From Henricia sp. BOLD:AAB3569 (Eukaryota; Echinodermata; Asteroidea; Spinulosida; Echinasteridae), in the NCBI GenBank assembly GCA_037783545.1, contig JBBELK010000057.1, forward strand, positions 682,001 through 746,000: DNA of 64,000 bases. Reading direction: 5' to 3'. Below the pieces are notes generated by a model. The model was not told the DNA's origin and did not search any database. It saw only the letters and a program-made list of their open reading frames with translations. Each line of letters begins with the position of its first letter. The first letter of the stretch is position 1. The translations under genes and the position numbers were made by a program. Below, one piece after another: positions 1 through 12,400 of this stretch.

Positions 1-1787
1 TACACACATTTTTTACAAGTCTTTGTTGAATACAAATTAAAATAAGTATCATGAATACTCCACATCAGTAGACAATCACAAGTATAAGGACGGTAGCCTA
101 ATTGGATGTCATAAGATTAAAAATTTAACTCTTTTGTTCAGAGCCCAAAAATGTTCTATGTCAAGCTAACAATAAATACTCGTCAATATTAGTGGTTACA
201 AACTTTATGCACAATGTCAATTTTTATTTTTAGAATTTGTGATAAAAAAAAGAAAGGCATTTTTTGTAATCGAGTGACTATAACAAACTGCTTTGATGAG
301 TTAATTCTGTAAATTATAGAATGAGCTTAATTTATTGCCGTAAGTCCGAAAGTCCTGAGTAACTTAATTAACAGTGCTAAGTGTGCCATTTTTACAATTT
401 TGTCTGACTTGTCGCCAATAGTGATAGGTGATGTACCAATATACATGTACCTTCATTTTTTTAAATTTCATTTTTTTTATTGCAAGGCAGAACACGCTTA
501 TGTGAAGTCAAGTCACTCGAATTATAGTGTCAAGCAACCTCACATTGTACAGCTTGATTTTGTTGTCTAACGTTTTGAATACATGCATATAATGGTGGTG
601 ATATAATATGAACTAGGCACCATCGCCAGATTTTGAAGTCCTATGTGCAATAAATCCAAGCCAGAATTGTAAACAAGGAACACCCACCTAAATTTCTAAT
701 AGCCAAATTTAGCAAAAATAATTTTCTTTGTATAACTGCATAAATTTTATACAGTGCTAAATACATTTTTGTTGTAATCATTTCCTCAGAATGTAAAACA
801 TTTGCCATTTGGATACAATGTAATTTCAGCTGCTTCCATGTGTCCAAAGCTGGATTTATGAAAGGAAAAACAATATATGTTTGTGTGTGTGGACGGCTTC
901 GAATAAGGTACATGTACTTTTATTTGAAAGTTTAAAGGAGCGTACCAGATTTTTCCAAAAAAATGGATTTCGTTCTAAGCTAACAATCAAATAAAACACC
1001 TCCCTAAAATACTATCCATGTGAAGAAAACAGAAAATGTGCATTCCCCAGTTTGGATGTGGAAGCAAAAAGATTATCACTGCATTGCTTTATGTAACCGG
1101 ACAAATTAGTTTACAAAACACGATTTACGGCGTAGTTTGTACAATTATTTCAGCCAATGACAAATGTTAGTTTAAGTATAGGGCTTTGGTGTATTAAAGT
1201 TATAAAATTTCATGTCCAAAGCGGGTGTCCTGTGGCAAATAATAGACATATTCCTGAACGCGCAAGGGAGCTGTCAAGTGTTCGAACACAAAACGCGCTA
1301 TGCGCGCACGCCTTCCAAACGTGTACTTTTAATTGAAATCTGTGCCCGTGCGCGTCACGGGCCCGTGCTCCGCGTACGCGACTTTTTCCCCAAGTACGGA
1401 CGTATTCCCCACCCCCCCCCCCCCCCCCCCCCTCCCCATTTTCCACCGTCATCTATAGCCATTTCCCCCCAAATCACCTAGTTGGAGCGCCCTCATGCAT
1501 TCAGGAATACAGGCTATTGCAATGTTGACATCTCTGTATAGTATCAAAATCTCAACACCCATGGGAAAAGGGGGGCTAAAAAATGTGATCTGGTCACGGT
1601 CCTTTAACCTTAACACTCCTCCAAAATCAATATATTTTACATACACCCTATGGAGTTAGGGTTAAATTCAGGCCATTTGGTTAAAGTTTCTATATTTAAT
1701 TATAATTACTTTAAAATAACAAGTAAAACTTAAGTTAAAACTACATTTGTACGCCTAAAATTTCTCAAGATACAAAACCTATTGTTG
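1..1787. other. Intergenic DNA, no gene recognised
   Basis: This AT-rich sequence lies downstream of AIDA. It has only short ORFs with no domain signal, and a poly-C tract at about 1411-1433 preceded by a GC-rich patch. I see no RNA gene. Confidence 0.5.
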
Positions 1788-2110
1788 GGTTTCACTTTCT
1801 TGACAACCGGTTGTTATCCGCCATTACATGTGTCCATACTATGGCACGCCAAAACGGAAATAATTCAAGACTGATAATTTAATGTTGACACATATTTTCG
1901 CAAATGTTGCGCAAGAAAAAAAAAGTTGCCATGACTTTTAAATGTTGATAGACTGTTTGAAACGGGCATACCGTGCTTTTGTTGGCAAGTTTTTAAAAAT
2001 GTTGAGATTTGTTTTTAAGGATTGATGGCAGAACTATCAGCGTTGAATAATTTTCGCTTTGGCGTGCCATAGTATGGCGGATAGCAACCGGTTGTCAAGA
2101 AAGTGAAACT
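1788..2110. mobile_element. MITE with about 45-bp terminal inverted repeats
   Basis: The left end reads GTTTCACTTTCTTGACAACC and continues through CGGTTGTTATCCGCCAT. The right end is its reverse complement, with a tail reading CAAGAAAGTGAAAC. The shared inner block ACTATGGCACGCCAAA also occurs inverted at both ends. The left arm carries a 13-bp insertion (TACATGTGTCCAT). The interior has no ORF. No clear target duplication was found. Confidence 0.75.
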
Positions 2111-3484
2111 CAAGAATAAAAGTACAGTTGAACTTACGATGATCTGTTTGGTCACACGACCAAATTATGTGCTCTATTCAAGGCAAGAATGGTGGTTTGG
2201 CCAAAAACAAAGAACTATGTTTAGCGTTTCGAATAAAAACATGCCTTTTGGCTTCATGTCAACTTGACTTTATTGCTTTGAATCCACTTACACCCACCCC
2301 CCCCCCGCCCCCCCCGCCCCCAAAAAAGCAGCGTCACCACATTATTTTGGGAGACTTCAACTTACGCTAAACATAGAGAAATCATCAGGTGTGATATATC
2401 AGTAATCATAATGACTTCAGTCAATGAACTCGAGTTTCTGAATCTTTTTTTAATAATTTGACTAGAATTAAGTCACTTAAATTCTTGAATGACCTAACCC
2501 TCCGACAGACCACGAGGTGCTTTCGAAAGATAGGGTGCTTTTTTAAGACACATTTGTAATTATTTTAAAATTACTAAAACACCTTTGGTCCAAATCTGCT
2601 CAGACTATGAGTAATTCTCAGGCCTGTTGAGTTCACTCACAGTCAGGATGACCCTGGGAAATCTGGGCCCCTTGCCAAGCCCCATTTATTTGTGTACCTT
2701 GCAAAATAGAAGCTATTAATCATCTTACTTCTGGCCCAGTGATGCAATGTAAACAACAGCTGCTTGCAACAATGGCCTGACAGAGAAATACCCCCACGGG
2801 AGAGCACTTCCGGAGTCTCTTTTTGAACCCAAATGTAATTTTATGTGTGAACATAAACAATAATTCATTAAAAAGGTTTAGATGCAAGCTAAAGGTACAT
2901 GTACATGTAAATGCAAATTATTTGCCTACGGTTGTACGCAGTGATGACATAATCAATGCTTGTGTATAGCAGGGGCGTAGGCGGGGAGCGGGGGTGCAGA
3001 CATGGCACCACCACCAGCAGCAAAAATGTTCTCCCAAAATGTATTCAGTTCACAAAAGTCTCCACTGGTTTTCAGCCCCAACCGCAGACCAATCACCCAA
3101 CTTGACTACCTCAGCTTTAGGAGGTGTGGGCTTTACACGCACGCTCCCGCACTCAAATGCAATGTAAAAATGCCCAGTTAATCATGTTGGCACAAACCTG
3201 ACAAGTTTCTTCACTTTTTAACCTTTAGAAATGCTATCGTGCAAAAGGATTTGAATGGCAGCAGGCTAAGGGTTGAGCTATGCTGTATATCACATAAATA
3301 AAGTTAAGTGTGAACAGAAACGGATTACGAGTTGCACACTTAAGATGTACTGCCTGCAAACTCTGCCTGTGAACTATGCCTGCGGCTGAACATCTGAATA
3401 TTTTGAGCACCCACGTAATTTATGCGCAAAATTGCCTTCGCGCAGGCATAGTACGTGCATCTAAACCTCCTAATTGTTTGTATA
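2111..3484. other. 3' flank of AIDA, including its likely 3' UTR
   Basis: This is the sequence downstream of the AIDA stop on the minus strand. It includes a poly-C tract near 2297-2320. I could not place a polyadenylation signal with confidence, and no other gene is recognised. Confidence 0.4.
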
Positions 3485-6400
3485 TTAATCTCCAATGAGA
3501 TTAAGGTACAGGTGTAGATACAGCGGCTTGGTGGTGAGTAATGAGAGTTTCTTCCTCTTAAAATCTGTTGGTTTGTTGTATCTAAAACATACAAAATATA
3601 AGATGAAAGATCATATACTTGTCGATATTCAAAGCCAAGATCTCCGACACACCCAGCAGATGCTCTACCAGCTGAGCAGTGAGGAACATACAGTGATGTA
3701 CAGCCAAAAATGAAATTACATTGAAAACTGTTTCACAAGGGAAAAAATATATATATATCTCGGTATGAACAGGTTATCAAGGGCAAAGAAAATATAGGTT
3801 TTCTCGTTCAGTTTTAACAAAGTACCTCCTAAGTTCGTTTCAGATGCATTCGTTTTAGCGCAAATTTGAATGCAGTTTGGGATCATCCTTCAAGAGAGCT
3901 TTCAAAATGGTTTTCGAGCACGCAATCGGCAAAAGTCTGCACTTAAATTTAAAACTACGTGCATTCAATTTTGAAATACCAGCAAAAATCATTCAAGTTC
4001 GCATAAGCTCTGTGCTTGTGCTAAATTGAATGAAGATTTGATGCTTTGTATTTTAATGACGCAAATTCTAATCTGAATATCTTAGCGAACAAATGTGAAT
4101 GTCTTTAAATGAAATTGAAAACGTGCAAATGAATGAGAACCAGAGAAATTACGATCTGATCAAAATCACTTCAATACGTACTTCCACAAACGAAATTGAA
4201 TACATTTCTGATGAATTCGAGTGGGGAAACCTATATACTACATAGCATACTCACAGCTCAATAACTACTGGTCCTGGCTTGATCTCATCCATTTCCATGA
4301 AGGCAAAGCACTTAGTACTGATGGTCCGTTTCTTTTGCTTGTAATGTTTAAACTCGAAGAATATGGCAGTTCCTGTCAACAAGTACATGTACATATGTGA
4401 CCTGTCACGACGAAATGAGCATAAAGTCGTAATTTTCAAAAATTTGATATTGGTAATTTTTAATACAGCAGAAAAAGAGCTTTTCAATGGTATATAACAC
4501 ATAAGGTAAAAATATTCCCCCAACGTTGCAACACAGCTTGGAGAAGTGGTAGTGTTTAAACAATCTTACAAATCTTAAAACAAACTTTCTTACGAGTTAC
4601 ATTTCTGAAAATTATGTTTTGAATTGTTAAATGACGCTAACAATTTGGAATCAAGTAGAATAATACACATGTATTACAAAACCCTAAAATTGACATCACT
4701 TCAATTTGTTTACTTTGAACCGTCGTTATAGAAAATAGCGGAGCGCGACTTTACGCTCATTTTGTCGTAACAGGTTAAATATGTTAATAATGCACTATTC
4801 TAGCTAAAATAAGGTAATTATATTGCATCAGTCCATGCGATCTTGAAATATTGGTAGAATTTATTCGCCCTTAAACAATGCAGTCTTCCCTAAACTCATA
4901 GTATGCTCGGGTGGGACCCTAACTCACAACATCCTGCATACTTCAGCATAAGTTTCGACTACCGAGCTTGCTGAACATTGCCAAACGCCTGGTATAAATA
5001 TCCTGTAAAAATGGCAATTTAATATATAAATCCTTGGTGTTTATTAGCACTGACCGTCCGAGTCCTGGCTGTGCAAATCCTGAACACAATCAGAGTTCAT
5101 GTTCTGACAACCCAAGTCGAAGTCCTTGAAAATTGTGAATTAAATTAATCCAACTTCAAGTTCTACAGCACTAAGAATTTTCCAAACAACTCACCTTTTG
5201 GCAGTTTTTCCAGTGGTTTCTGTACGTGTACGTCCACTCCAAAAACAATGTACGGGTCTTCTCTCCTGATGGCAATTGGGGTTTCTTGTACAGCAGCAAT
5301 ATTCACACCTTTGCTGTCTTTGAAAGAATCATGCATACAATAGGTCACCTTTTTCAATGCTTGTCAGGCACTCTATCAGACGTGAACAGAAAATCATAAT
5401 AATAGTACATGTACAGTTCTAAAAAGCTGTGTCCCAGCATTGCTTTTGAAGCCAAAACCTGACCAGAAACTGGCAATTTTCTTTTCTTGGGAGCCTTAGT
5501 CCTCGTCAGTTAAATTTTTACATAAAGCGAAAAGGTACAGTATTTTCACAACCTTTTATTCTGAGCAAGGGGTTTATATATATGACAATTCACAAAGCTT
5601 TAATGTTTAATGTCACCTGCTACAAGTGCGCGAATGAGAGTAGGGAACCCTGGCAGTGACGAATGTCAAGAAAATTCACTCCCTACAGTGGATAGATTCT
5701 ATCTGGAATGATTGAGATTTTTGCTGAAGTACTGAGAATGTTCTATAGCAGCACCATGCTTCCACTTTTCCTTTAAAGGTCAGGATTTAGCCATTTCCAA
5801 AACAGTTTGTGACCTGGGGCCTGGGGGTCATTTCGATAACGTCCTTAACCTGAACACTCACATCTCCGCTACCTGCAGAAGTGCCCATTATCATTTATAG
5901 AGCTTCCTTAAAATCAGAAAATATCTCACACACTCAAAAGCTGCCAAAATAATTTATGCTCTTGCATTGCTGTTCTTGCTGGTCTGTCTGATGATGCCTC
6001 CATAAGGCTGCAGTGTACTGAACAATATGCAGCAAGGATTCTTATGGGCGAGCCAAAAAACAAATGACCACATATCGCTCCACTGGTTACCAAAAGAAAA
6101 GTTTTCAAGATTCTTACAATCTCGCACCGGATAACATCATCAAGGACTTGCTCCAGATTAAGCAGACATCTTACTCTTTTTATTCAGGGACTTGGTCCAC
6201 CAGGTCCAATTAATTATTTCTAGATCCCAGACAACACATTACGGGAACAGGGCCTGACGATCTCACACATTGAAATCGCTGTCTGGAACAGACTGCCAGA
6301 TTTTCTACGGAACACTAAATCTTGTTACTTTTTAAAAGAAATCTCAAGATGTTGCTATTTAATCAGGCTTATGCCGACTAGTGGTTTAATAACGCCATGA

Positions 6401-9400
6401 GTAATGGTCATTTTAGAAGGTGCACTTCATAAATCTGTTATTATTATAAGCTGGTAAATGATCAGCGTCTGTGGCTGGTAACTCCGAATTACGGTACCTT
6501 TGAACGACAGGACAATAAACGGGTCGAAGTACGTCGAAGCATCTTTTAGACCAATCTTTTCAATGCGCACTGTCAAGTTTGTCGTTCCTCTCTCGTGGGG
6601 AATCATCGGGAACAGTTTTCCTGAATGGCAAGACGACATGCAGAGAAAAATGTTAAAGAGCTGGCCTGAAAGAAAAAAGGTTGCCCGTTTACACTCGATT
6701 CGCCTCTGCAATTTCCAAAAGGGGGAGTTGAAGCCAGGTAGGCACTAAGTGTAAATGCAAAAGCAGTGATCTCCACTACCGGTTTTGTCATCAGAGGTAC
6801 CGTTACCGTTAGCGCCCGGACAAAAATTTGCCGCCCGGACAAAAAAAATATATAATTTCTCCTCCAAAACACTATGAAAGTACAGCCAAGTAATTCCAAG
6901 ATGAGGTGTAAATTCACCTAACATGATTCGGTAGCCACTGGTGTCATTATCGGGTATTTACCACGCATATCTATCGGATCGGCGACCCAAATCCGCATCG
7001 ATAACGGCCATGACAGTATGCATTTGTTGAACAGCGCCCTTGGCGCTGCATGCCAAGCAATGTGCCGTGGAGCACGGGTGCGTTCGTGGTTGTGTGTTTG
7101 CGTTGGTGCGTGCGTGTACACCTACTACCGCCAAGTCACCTTTGGGGTAGGGTTGAACCCTGCAATTGTCAAGGTCGCTTGCAGTGTAAACGCTACCCGA
7201 ATACAGATTCGGCAATTTGAGTGTCCTTGGGGCAGTGCCCGCCGTGTAGTAGATTTAACCAATCTGGCACTAGTGTCGCAACACCTAATAGTCCATTGGC
7301 CAGAGGGGCCCACGGTGCACCCCCCTAGAATTGACGAAACAACATTTTTCTAGTAGGTTTGCATCTGTACTTCATTTTAAGACATGTTAACATGAGATAA
7401 CTGAGACTCACTAGTTGATTTTGGATGTTACATGAACCCTCAAGCCCAAGACTTAATGGCCATTTTAGGGTGAGGGGAAGTTCAAATATCCATTGTTCCG
7501 TCAAATTGTCGTAGAGATACAAGTTACCCCTCAGAATGTAGGTCTTGGTGAGTTCTACACAGTGGTACATGAGTTATGTCTTTTAATTTAGTATGTAGGT
7601 CAACAGAGGTCAAAAGGTCAATTTTAAAGGGAGTTTCGCTAAATTTGGTAATCCTCGTCATCAAACAAAACTGTACGTGTAAATTAATAAAGTTTTACTA
7701 TAACATGATATTATTCTGTCTCAACGTACACTGAACAGAATTATAAATGCCCCATGTGACACTTTGAAACTTTTATTAGCCTTAGGGGTTGCAAAATATA
7801 TTAAATGACATGTTACATAAATAATTTACATGGGGCGTTTATATTTTTGCTCAGTGTATTTTATTCGCCATATAAATACAGGTTAATTTGATTATATTGG
7901 TAGAAAGGCTTTCTGCCACAACGTGGGAAATAGGCGGGTCAATATAGCACCAAAAATACCCCAACATAAAACAAAAAACCTTACAGGCATGGAAGGGGTG
8001 GAGACAATGACTTCTCTAATATAACTGCCGATATCAGATGTAGCTAATTGTATTGTTCAGTAATGTGTATAACATGATACTGTGACAAGACTGGCTGCAC
8101 CATCCACCATACCGGTATGAGCCGCTAAGGCAGGGTGGACCACTCTGCCAGAATTGCCTCCCTGACAACCTGCACCTCTAGTGCTGTTTTTGAGACATGG
8201 GATTCAAAAGGTCTGGTCAGGCCCATCCCAGTGCGCAAGCCACCGACGGACCGCCGTCGGCTGCCGTCGGCTGGGAAGCGGCCGGTCGGCATCGGCACAC
8301 CGACCAAAAACCACCGGCGGTTCGCCGGTGGCTTGCAAGTGGCACGCGAACAGCGTTTTACAGCTCCCGAGCTACTAGCGAACCACTAGCGGTATCCAGT
8401 GGCAAACCACCAGTGCCACTGCCGCTCCTCAATCGCCAACGGAGCACTAGCAGTCCGCGGGTGGCTGCCACCAGCGGCCCGCTAGCGGGCCGCTGACGGC
8501 CCGACCGCGGCTTGCGCATTGGGATGCAGGTTTAATCAGGATAAAAACCTAACAAACTTCATCATGAAGCCATCCTAGCCCAGGCCGAAGCCATCCCGTT
8601 TTAGCCCAAAGCCATCCCGGCCCAGCCCAAGCCGTCCCGTTTTAGCCCAAAGCCATCCCGGCCCAGCCCGAAGCCATCCCAGCCAACCTCAATGCCCTCC
8701 CAGCTATGCCCAAACCCCCAGCCTAAAGACATCCCAGCCCAGGTCTAAGCCATCCCAGCCCAGCCCAAAGCCATGCCAGGGAAGCCTGAAGCCATCAAAG
8801 CCTAGCCCGAAGCCATCAAAGCCTAGCCCGAAGCCATCCGTTTCAGCCAGAAACCATCCCGGTTTAGCCCGAAGCCATACTAGCCGAGCCCGAAACCATC
8901 CCGGCCCAGCCCGAAGCCATTCCTTTCCAGCCTGAGGCCATCCCAGCCCAGCCCGAGGCCATCCCAGCTCAGTCTGAAGCCATCCTGGCCCAGCCCGAAG
9001 CAATGTCAGCCAAGTCCAATGCGCTCCAAGCTCAGCCCAAACCCCAAAACCCCAGTCTGAAGCCATCCTGGACCAACCTGAAGCCATCCAGGCCCAACCC
9101 GAAGACATCTCAGCCAAACCCAATGCTCTCCCAGCTCGGCCCAACCCCAAAACCCCAGCCCAAAGGCATCCTGGCCCAGTCTGAAGCCATCCCGGCCCAA
9201 CTTGTAGCCATTCTAGTCCAGCCTGAAGCCATCTCAGCCAAGCCCAATGCCGTCCCAGCCAAGCCCAATGCCGTCCCAGCCAAGCCCAATGCCGTCCCAG
9301 CCAAGCCAAATGCCCTCCCAGCTCAGCTCAAACCCCAAAACCCCAGCCCAAAGCCATCCCGGCCCAACTTAAGCAATTCTAGCCCAGCCTCCCAGTGCGC

Positions 9401-12400
9401 AAGCCGCGGTCGGGCCGTCAGCGGCCCGCTAGCGGGCCGCTGGTGGCAGCCACCCGCGGACCGCGAGTGCTCCGTTGGCGATTGAGGAGCGGCAGTGGCA
9501 CTGGTGGTTTGCCACTGGATACCGCTAGTGGTTCGCTAGTAGCTCGGGAGCTGTAAAACGCTGTTCGCGTGCCACTTGCCGACCGGCCGCTTCCCAGCCG
9601 ACGGCAGCCGACGGCGGTCCGTCGGTGGCTTGCGCACTGGGCTGAGGCCATCCCAGCCCAGCCTGAGGCCATCCCAGCCCAGCCCGAGGCCATCCTGGCC
9701 CAGCCCGAAGCAATCTCAGCCAAGTCCAATGCGCTCCCAGCTCAGCCCAAGCCCTAAAACCCCAGCTCTATGCCATCCCAGCTCAAAGCCATCCCCGGCC
9801 CAGCCCAAATCAATCCCAGCCCAACTCGAAGATACCCCGAGCCCAGCCCGAAGCCATTCCGGCCCAGCCTAAAGCCACCCCAGGCCCAGCCCAAAGCCAC
9901 TGCACCCTGACTCAACCTAAAGCCTCCCAGAGCACCCCGGAACCCTCCCAACCTTGTCCAAAGCCTTCTCAGCTCTGCCCGAAGCCATCCCAGTTAAGTT
10001 CAGCCCAAAGCCATCCTGGCCCAGCCCGAAGTCATCCCACAGCTTCAAGCTGGACTAGGGTGGCCTTCAGACTGGGCTTGAGGGCTTTGGGCTGGGCCGG
10101 GGTAGCTTTGGGCTGGGCCAGGGTGACTTTGTGCTGGGCTGGGTACGTGGCTTCAGGCTGAGCTTTGGGACTTCAGGTTGGGCTTTTGGACTTCAGGTTT
10201 TGCTGGGAGTGCATTGGGCTAGGGCTGGATGACTTCGGGCTGGGCCGGGATGGCATCGGGCTGGGCTGGGATGGCTTCGGGCTGGGGTTTTTGCATAGCT
10301 GGGATGGCATTAAGCTTGGCTTGGATGGCTTCGGGCTGAACCGGGATGGCTTAGGGCTGAACTGGGATGGCCAAGTTTGTTAGGTTTTTATCCTCATTAA
10401 ACCTGCATGGGCCTGACCAGACCTTTTGAATCCCATGTCTCAAAAACAGCCCTAGAAGTACAGGTTGTCAGGGAGGCAATTCTGGCAGTGGCCCACCCTT
10501 CCTTAGCGGCTTATATGGTGGCTGGTGCAGCCAGTCTTGCCACAGTATCATGTTATACACATTAATGAATAATAAAATTAGCTACATCTGACATCAGCAG
10601 TTATATTAGAGAAGTCATTGTCTCCACCCCTTCCATGCCTGTAAGTGTTTTTTTTTATGTTGGGGTATTTTTGGTGCTATATTGACCCACCTTTTCCCAC
10701 GTTGTGGCAGAAAGCCTTTCTACCAATCCAATCAAATTAACCTGTATTTATACGGCGAATAAAATACTTTGAGACAGAATAATATCATGTTATAGTAAAA
10801 CTTTATTAATTTACACGTACAGTTTTGTTTGATGGCGAGGATTACCAAATGTTTCACAACTACCTTTAAAATTGACCTTTTAACCTACATACTAAATTAA
10901 AAGACATAATTATTTACCACTGTGTAGAACTCACCAAGACCTACATTTTGTATCTCAAGTCTTGGGCCTGAGGGTTCATGTAACATCCAAAATCAAGTAG
11001 TGAGTCCCAGTTAATTAATCTCATGTTAACATGTCTTAAAATGAAGTACAGATGCAAACCTACTAGAAAATTTTTGTTTCGTCAATTCTAGGGGGAGGGG
11101 GGTTGGTGCATGGTGGGCCCCTCTGGCCCACTGACTATAACAGCTCACGCATGCGCTGCAGTTACAATTAGTGGTGACTTTTGCGGTTTCTGAAGGCAAT
11201 TTGAAGGCTTTAAAGCCAATTAGGGGTGTAGTGTAAACGCGGCAAATGTTCAGTTTTGCGGTCGCAATAAAAATGCTTGGTCTGTATATCCACCTTTGCC
11301 GATTCGAGTGTAAACACGGTGTAAATTATGACTGGTTGAATGTCCGAATACGATATCCCGAATACTGATCTTGCCCAAATTTTAACAACACATTGACCCG
11401 AGTCAATTCGAGTGTACTACATGCGACTTGATTCTATTGGGATCTAAAGTTCAGGTAACTCTTAATGCAGGCCATTGGTCAAGTAGAATATTGTTCCCAT
11501 GACTAGTGTCAAGACACTAAGGTTGCGACTCAAATCATAAACTCAAACTTTATCTCAAATCATTGTTCTACATTGAATATACATGTAGACTTGCCATGCA
11601 CCAGTTTTCAGATTACAGTCGATCTGAAAGACCCCTTTTAAGTGCTTAAGCTTTTGGCCTGGGCAGCTTTTTTAGATCAAAGTAAAATGCTAAAATAATG
11701 AAAATGACAGATGTAACAACCAACACATGTGGTAATATAACTCCACTTTATGCCTGCAGCTGATGCAGCACTTTTAACTAAAAACAGCAGTGTTTATCTG
11801 TGTATGGAGACCTACGTTTCTGTCTCTCTTGAGTAGTCTTTATACAGGTTTGACTTTAAAAAGGAAGAGAAAACAATTGCAGAAGGTTGCCTATTTCTCC
11901 AAAATATCACCAACATCGCAAAGTTTGTTACAAATGGTCCCCAAGGACCATTTGAAAAGCAACTTTCACTTTGCGTATAAATACGCTTCAAGTAAGTTGG
12001 CATGTTTTGCAGTTTGGCACTGACTTGAGGGGGCGTTAGTCCCGGGATGTGATTTGTTCCGTTTTTCCCGTAATAATCTTTGTCACAAAGTAATGAGACA
12101 AAAGAAAGTTCCGGGAAAAACCGGAACAATCACATCCCTGTTAGTCAGGTCACAGCAAAATGTTCATACTTTACAGCGTGTTGGAGTCGGGAAGTGTTCA
12201 ACCCCGACGTCATCCATGCAATTAATGTTTGACGTAATGGTTGACGTAATATAATTTCCCTTTCAACATTTTTAAATATGGCGCAGCGCATAGCCGCATT
12301 GGCTTTGAAGTTTGTCATCAAAATTGTGTTGAAAACAAGTGTCCCAGATTTTTTATAAGGGTTTATGCATCTGGCAATACATGGGTAGCACTTTTTGTTA

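Larger units (their letters stand above)
7291..11135. mobile_element. Foldback element 1, TA-flanked, minisatellite core, in AIDA intron 6
   Basis: The element is flanked by TA at 7289-7290 and 11136-11137. The outer end reads GTCCATTGGCCAGAGGGGCC on the left; the right end is its inverted counterpart (...CCCACTGAC). Inverted arms of roughly 0.8-0.9 kb follow. For example, the block starting TAGAATTGACGAAAC on the left returns inverted near 11085, and the CATCTGTACTTCATTTTA block returns near 11035. Inside is a large 21-bp minisatellite plus two copies of a MITE. No transposase ORF is present, so it is non-autonomous. It shares arms and core with the element at 52526-56104. TA duplication suggests a Tc1/mariner-type mechanism, which is an inference. 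Confidence 0.85.

Noticed and set aside
8704-9485. Long reading frames of 160-201 codons through the 21-bp minisatellite
   Set aside because: The frames exist on both strands only because 21 bp is a multiple of three and the unit lacks stops. There are no splice sites, domains or homologues.
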